From Spirulina sp034932185 (GTDB taxonomy: Bacteria; Cyanobacteriota; Cyanobacteriia; Cyanobacteriales; Spirulinaceae), in the NCBI RefSeq assembly GCF_034932185.1, contig NZ_JAYGHW010000001.1, forward strand, positions 1-64,000: 64,000 bases of DNA, in the 5' to 3' direction. The position numbers were made by a program, and so were the translations under genes. The number at the start of each line of letters is the position of its first letter. The first letter of the stretch is position 1. The notes beneath the pieces are model-generated. The model was not told the DNA's origin and made no database searches. It saw only the letters and a list, made by a program, of their open reading frames with translations. Positions 60,501-64,000 of the stretch are shown here, piece by piece.

Positions 60501-61226
60501 TTAGGCGATCGCCACCCCCGCCGCTGCGGCCTGATCCAATAGCCATCGGGCTTCCCCCTCCGGTTGAATCAGCCGTGAGGGGTATTGTTGAGCATCACCC
60601 TCGGGGGCAAAAACGGCGTTGAGGGCGGTTTGTTTGCTGGCTCCGGCGACGAGGAAGAGGATCAGCCGAGCGTGATTGAGGAGGGGGACGGTGAAGGTGA
60701 GCCGGGGCTGACCGTCTTTGTTGCCGACGGTAATCAGGCGATCGCCCACCCCCAACGCCGCAGTATGGGGAAATAAGGAAGCGGTATGGCCATCATCCCC
60801 CATTCCTAAAAGGATGATGTCAAAGCGGGGGACTGTACCGGGGGCCGTTTGGAAAAATTCCCGCAGTTGGGCCTCATGGCGATCGGCATCGGCCTGGGGA
60901 TCCTCCCCTTGGGTGGGCATGGCGTGGATATTTGCCGGGGGGATGGGGACATGGTTGAGCCAAGCGGTGCGGGCCATGTTTTCGTTGCTGTCGGGATGGG
61001 TTGGAGGCACATAGCGCTCATCCCCCCAAAAAATATGGATTTTTTCCCAGGGGAGATCCCGCCGGGCGAGGGCTTCGTAAAGGGGTTTAGGCGTGCTGCC
61101 CCCAGCGAGGGCAATGGTGCAATAGTCCCGCTGGCTGAGGGTTTGGGTGATGCGATCGCCAATCAAATCCTCAGCACGGGCGACTAAGGCGGTTTTATCG
61201 GGCAAAACTTCAACGGTGCGGCTCAT
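60501..61226 (-). CDS. pgl: 6-phosphogluconolactonase
   Basis: A 241-residue enzyme of the oxidative pentose phosphate pathway, converting 6-phosphogluconolactone to 6-phosphogluconate. Motifs are IALAGGSTPKPLYEAL, IFWGDERYVPPTHPDSNENM and the phosphate-binding ILLGMGDDGHTASLFPHT. The frame opens at 61244 (MFVVTAM), but MSRTVEVLPDK at 61226 is the family-like start. The gene stands alone here, without zwf or gnd. Confidence 0.93.
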   Translation of the reverse strand: MSRTVEVLPDKTALVARAEDLIGDRITQTLSQRDYCTIALAGGSTPKPLYEALARRDLPWEKIHIFWGDERYVPPTHPDSNENMARTAWLNHVPIPPANIHAMPTQGEDPQADADRHEAQLREFFQTAPGTVPRFDIILLGMGDDGHTASLFPHTAALGVGDRLITVGNKDGQPRLTFTVPLLNHARLILFLVAGASKQTALNAVFAPEGDAQQYPSRLIQPEGEARWLLDQAAAAGVAIA

Positions 61227-61948
61227 AGCAGTAACAACGAACAATAGCTCTAGGCTAGGGGTTCGAGTCCGGTGCGCAGCAAAAACCTTAGGGATTCTTC
61301 ACAGGGGGGGAGCAATGAGGGGGCGATCGCCCTCCGCATCGGTATCGATCAATGGGGTAGGCCAAAGCCCCCCTCCCAAGTCTTCAGGACTATCGAGCCG
61401 GGACAGTGAGCAACAGTAAAACACACATTTTTAACAATACAAAAGAACCCATTGACAACCTAAATCCCACTCAATTCGGGCTAAACAGGGGTGTAGCTCC
61501 ACCAATTTGTTGCTTTTTGGAAAATCTTCCGTCCATAGGCTGTCATTTTCAACTGAATTCACTACAATGGCTGACAGCCCAACCAAAATGAAAATCACAT
61601 TAACGCTCAACGCACCATTAAAGCAGGACAAGTTCCAAGTAGAAGGTCAAAAACGTTACAGTTCGCAAAAATTTTCAACTTTGCTTATACCATCAGTCTG
61701 CATTGAGGTTGAAAGTTCGTGCTAATGTTCTCCCCCGATACTTGTGTTGGTCGTCGTGGACGCTGGCTTATCGGCCATGGACACGGATGACACTGTGCTG
61801 AACATGGCTCTGCAAGATCAATGGTGACGATGTTAAAGTGGTGGGCTGATTCTCTGAATTTGGTCGGTCTTAGTCCGGACAACTAGATTCAGAACTTTAC
61901 TTATGACGATGTTCTGGTCTTGAACTGAAGGAGCAAGAGGAAAACAGC
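61227..61948. other. Long intergenic region upstream of rpoD
   Basis: About 720 bp with no supported gene between pgl and the divergent rpoD. A TTGACA near 61453 and a TACAAT near 61561 are possible promoter pieces but are not properly spaced to each other. The length suggests several rpoD promoters or a long leader, as is common for principal sigma factors. Short open frames here look non-coding. Confidence 0.4.
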
Positions 61949-63070
61949 ATGACTCAGGCGAACTACGATCTCGCAACCATTACCCAGCCCCAAAATGATT
62001 TGGAGTATCTCATTGATCAGGATGGAGAGGATACTCTGGTCAAGGTAGATGTTACCGAAGAGGAGGGGGCGAAACAAAAAAAAGGTGCCACTACCCGCCG
62101 TTTGGAACAGGCCCGTAAAAAACCCTATACGGAAGATTCCATTCGGATTTATCTCCAAGAAATTGGTCGAATTCGCCTGCTACGGGCTGAAGAAGAGATC
62201 GAGTTGGCCCGCAAAATTGCTGAGTTACTGGAATTCGAGCGGGTGCGCGATCGCATTCTCGAAGACAGTGGCAAGGAACCCACCCTCAAGGAGTGGGCGG
62301 CGGCCGTTGATCTCACCTATCCCGATTTTCGCCGTCGCCTCTTTATTGGCCGCCGTGCCAAAGACAAGATGGTGCAGTCGAACCTGAGATTGGTGGTGTC
62401 CATTGCCAAGAAATATATGAACCGGGGCCTCTCCTTCCAAGACCTGATCCAAGAGGGATCCTTAGGATTGATCCGGGCGGCGGAAAAATTTGACCACGCC
62501 AAGGGTTATAAGTTCTCCACCTATGCAACTTGGTGGATTCGCCAAGCGATTACAAGGGCGATCGCCGACCAATCCCGCACGATCCGTCTCCCCGTCCATC
62601 TTTACGAAACCATCTCCCGGATCAAAAAAACCACGAAAATCCTCTCCCAGGAAATGGGCCGCAAACCCACGGAAGAGGAAATCGCCACCCGCATGGAGAT
62701 GACGATTGAAAAACTACGGTTCATCGCCAAATCCGCCCAGTTGCCCATCTCCCTCGAAACCCCCATCGGGAAAGAAGAAGATTCTCGCCTGGGGGATTTC
62801 ATTGAGGCCGATGGGGAAACCCCAGAGGATCAAGTTTCTAAAAACCTACTGCGGGAAGACCTGGAAAGTGTCCTCGATACCCTTAGCCCCCGGGAGCGGG
62901 ATGTGCTGCGATTGCGCTACGGTTTGGATGATGGCCGGATGAAAACCCTCGAAGAAATCGGCCAAATCTTCAACGTCACCCGCGAGCGCATTCGCCAAAT
63001 CGAAGCCAAAGCCCTCCGCAAGCTCCGCCACCCCAACCGCAATAGTATTCTTAAGGAATATATTCGTTAA
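61949..63070 (+). CDS. rpoD: RNA polymerase principal sigma factor (SigA/RpoD)
   Basis: A 373-residue group 1 sigma factor that directs RNA polymerase to housekeeping promoters. Region 1.2 starts at DSIRIYLQEIGRI. Regions 2.1-2.4 hold NLRLVVSIAKKYMNRGLSFQ, DLIQEGSLGLIRAAEKF and YATWWIRQAITRAIADQSRT. Region 3 contains LPVHLYETISRIKK. Region 4 ends TLEEIGQIFNVTRERIRQIE followed by ALRKLRHPNR. The N-terminus is short, as in cyanobacteria. A GGAG-type ribosome site precedes the ATG. Palindromic repeats follow the stop codon. Confidence 0.96.
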   Translation: MTQANYDLATITQPQNDLEYLIDQDGEDTLVKVDVTEEEGAKQKKGATTRRLEQARKKPYTEDSIRIYLQEIGRIRLLRAEEEIELARKIAELLEFERVRDRILEDSGKEPTLKEWAAAVDLTYPDFRRRLFIGRRAKDKMVQSNLRLVVSIAKKYMNRGLSFQDLIQEGSLGLIRAAEKFDHAKGYKFSTYATWWIRQAITRAIADQSRTIRLPVHLYETISRIKKTTKILSQEMGRKPTEEEIATRMEMTIEKLRFIAKSAQLPISLETPIGKEEDSRLGDFIEADGETPEDQVSKNLLREDLESVLDTLSPRERDVLRLRYGLDDGRMKTLEEIGQIFNVTRERIRQIEAKALRKLRHPNRNSILKEYIR

Positions 63071-63071
63071 G

Positions 63072-63284
63072 AGATCCCCCCTGCCCCCCTTAAAAAGGGG
63101 GGTTCCGGATAACCCCCTTTTCAAGGGGGTCGGCGTAGCCGGGGGGATCGTGAGCCTCAGTGGGAAGAGAGATCCCCCCCTGCCCCCCCTTAAAAAGGGG
63201 GGGTTTTGCATTTAACCCCCTTAAAAAGGGGGGGTTTTGCATTTAACCCCCTTAAAAAGGGGGTCGGCGTAGCCGGGGGGATCT
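63072..63284. repeat. Cluster of CCCCCTTAAAAAGGGGG palindromes
   Basis: At least five CCCCCTT..AAGGGGG hairpins occur in about 210 bp after rpoD. Two are followed by GTCGGCGTAGCCGGGGGGATC-type tails, and a 27-bp segment with TTTTGCATTTAACCCCCTT is tandemly doubled. The first hairpin, 15 bp beyond the stop, may end the rpoD transcript. They relate to the repeats at 58895 and 17486. Confidence 0.85.
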
Positions 63285-63433
63285 TGACAGCGGCGGCAAA
63301 ACTGGCCAAAATGCAGAAAATCCCAACCTTCTCAGATTGGGATCAATAGACTGGTTAGAAATCGGAGTACTGAGTTGGTCGCACAATCTCAGTGCTCTGT
63401 TTTAATGTTGAGAGCGATTGAGCAGAGGCGGGA

Positions 63434-63586
63434 TTACATCAAACCCCAAAAATGGAGGAGGCCTTTGCCGCTAGCCAGTTCGATCACCAAAGCGGTGACG
63501 AAACCAATCATTGCCAGGCGACCATTCCAGTTTTCTGCACCCGCGTTGAAGCCAAATTTAAACGTGCTGCGCTCTTGATTTTCCAT
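63434..63586 (-). CDS. hli: High-light-inducible protein (one-helix Hlip/SCP)
   Basis: A 50-residue single-helix relative of plant light-harvesting proteins. The chlorophyll-binding motif is clear: AENWNGRLAMIGFVTALVIE, with the Glu/Asn-Arg pair E-NWNGR and a hydrophobic helix to about residue 38, followed by ASGKGLLHFWGLM. Hlips bind chlorophyll and carotenoid in the thylakoid membrane, protect photosystem II assembly and are induced by strong light. The gene is short and easily overlooked. Its upstream region (63587-63791) is shared with the divergent ilvC. Confidence 0.92.
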   Translation of the reverse strand: MENQERSTFKFGFNAGAENWNGRLAMIGFVTALVIELASGKGLLHFWGLM

Positions 63587-63791
63587 GGTGTTACCTCGTA
63601 GATTGATTTGGGAGGGTAGGGTGTTGTTTGTAAACTACCTGTTACTCAATTTAACGAAAATTTACAAATTGTGCAATGCGATCGCCCCTGCCTGTCAGGG
63701 AACCTTAAAACCTCAGCCCATCATTGAGGGGCCAAGGGTCTGATAAAATAGTCAGTCTGTCTCTATTTAAAATTGGCTGGAGAATGATTTT

Positions 63792-64000
63792 ATGGCTCGG
63801 ATGTACTATGATGAAGATGCTAACCTTGATTTACTCCAAGGCAAAACCGTCGCCATCATCGGCTATGGCTCCCAAGGCCATGCCCATGCCCTCAACCTCA
63901 AAGAAAGCGGCGTAAATGTGATTGTTGGCCTCTATGCCGGCAGCCGCTCCACGGAAAAAGCCCAAGCCGCTGGTTTAACCGTCCATTCCGTGGCCGATGC
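63792..64000 (+). CDS. ilvC: Ketol-acid reductoisomerase, N-terminal part (runs off window)
   Basis: The first 69 codons of IlvC, which makes the dihydroxy-acid intermediates of valine, leucine and isoleucine synthesis using NADPH. It shows MARMYYDEDANLDLLQGK and the Rossmann loop VAIIGYGSQGHAHALNLKES, followed by VGLYAGSRSTEKAQAAG, where the Ser residues after Arg fit NADPH preference. The ribosome site GGAG lies at 63779-63782. A TAAAAT at about 63744 may be its -10 box. The gene continues beyond base 64000. Confidence 0.95.
   Translation, partial: MARMYYDEDANLDLLQGKTVAIIGYGSQGHAHALNLKESGVNVIVGLYAGSRSTEKAQAAGLTVHSVAD

Noticed and set aside
61258..61280. tRNA-like T-arm (GGTTCGAGTCC) upstream of pgl
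   Set aside because: Only three of five stem pairs form, and no acceptor, D or anticodon arm can be built around it.
61406..61725. Short open frames upstream of rpoD
   Set aside because: Low-complexity translations, no ribosome sites and overlapping alternatives on both strands.

Overview
The window reads as cyanobacterial chromosome. The palindrome GCGATCGC (HIP1) is scattered through nearly every gene of the core sequence. The gene set is also typical: an efp-accB pair, a lumenal cyclophilin of the TLP40/CYP38 type, a one-helix high-light-inducible protein, the group 1 sigma factor, DUF3082, DUF2993 and Uma2 proteins, and secreted CHAT proteins with a filamentous-haemagglutinin N-terminus. 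The genus cannot be fixed from the sequence. There are no rRNA genes, no convincing tRNA and no CRISPR array.

Layout. 0.1-9.3 kb holds a GGDEF/EAL c-di-GMP protein, an OmpR-type regulator, a Uma2 protein, a metallophosphoesterase, an unknown membrane-anchored protein, a DJ-1/PfpI protein and thiL. 9.3-14.4 kb is housekeeping: cyclophilin, efp, accB, an ArsR regulator and acs. 14.4-20.1 kb is an accessory island, visibly AT-rich in its genes. It holds an antitoxin with a broken PIN toxin and an operator-like inverted repeat, an unrecognised two-gene module, a decayed second copy of the 3' end of acs, and a type II restriction-modification pair bracketed by ~82-bp direct repeats. 20.1-26.2 kb is a metal-resistance locus: a His-rich sensor kinase and its regulator, divergent from a short adaptor protein and an RND pump. 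26.3-31.9 kb holds a second Uma2 protein, a sodium/solute symporter, a holin-like membrane protein and the cytochrome bd oxidase cydAB.

32.0-41.3 kb encodes two very large paralogous secreted proteins. Each has a signal peptide, a TPS/haemagglutinin domain, a DUF4347-like domain, a repeat beta-helix and a C-terminal CHAT (caspase-like) domain. 41.3-44.6 kb is a run of small envelope and membrane genes. 44.8-45.6 kb holds a transposase-less IS200/IS605-type remnant that keeps a TnpB guide-RNA (reRNA/omegaRNA)-like end and has removed the front of a higB toxin, leaving an apparently intact higA. 46.4-56.5 kb is rich in signalling: one divergent kinase, one REC-kinase and two Cache-HAMP hybrid kinases that share a nearly identical 330-bp tail. 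56.6-64 kb returns to housekeeping: xthA, a GT-C-like membrane protein, an FHA zinc-ribbon protein, pgl, rpoD, a short hli gene, and the start of ilvC at the window edge.

Repeats are a strong theme. Families of short palindromes (GGGCGAAA/TTTCGCCC and CCCCCTT/AAGGGGG) lie between genes. A small element with GGTGCGTCAG ends carries an embedded reRNA-like scaffold at 7.2 kb, and an in-frame minisatellite fills the larger CHAT gene. The best candidates for something new are the two-gene module at 15.3-16.9 kb, the solo reRNA-like ends, and the TPS-DUF4347-CHAT pair.
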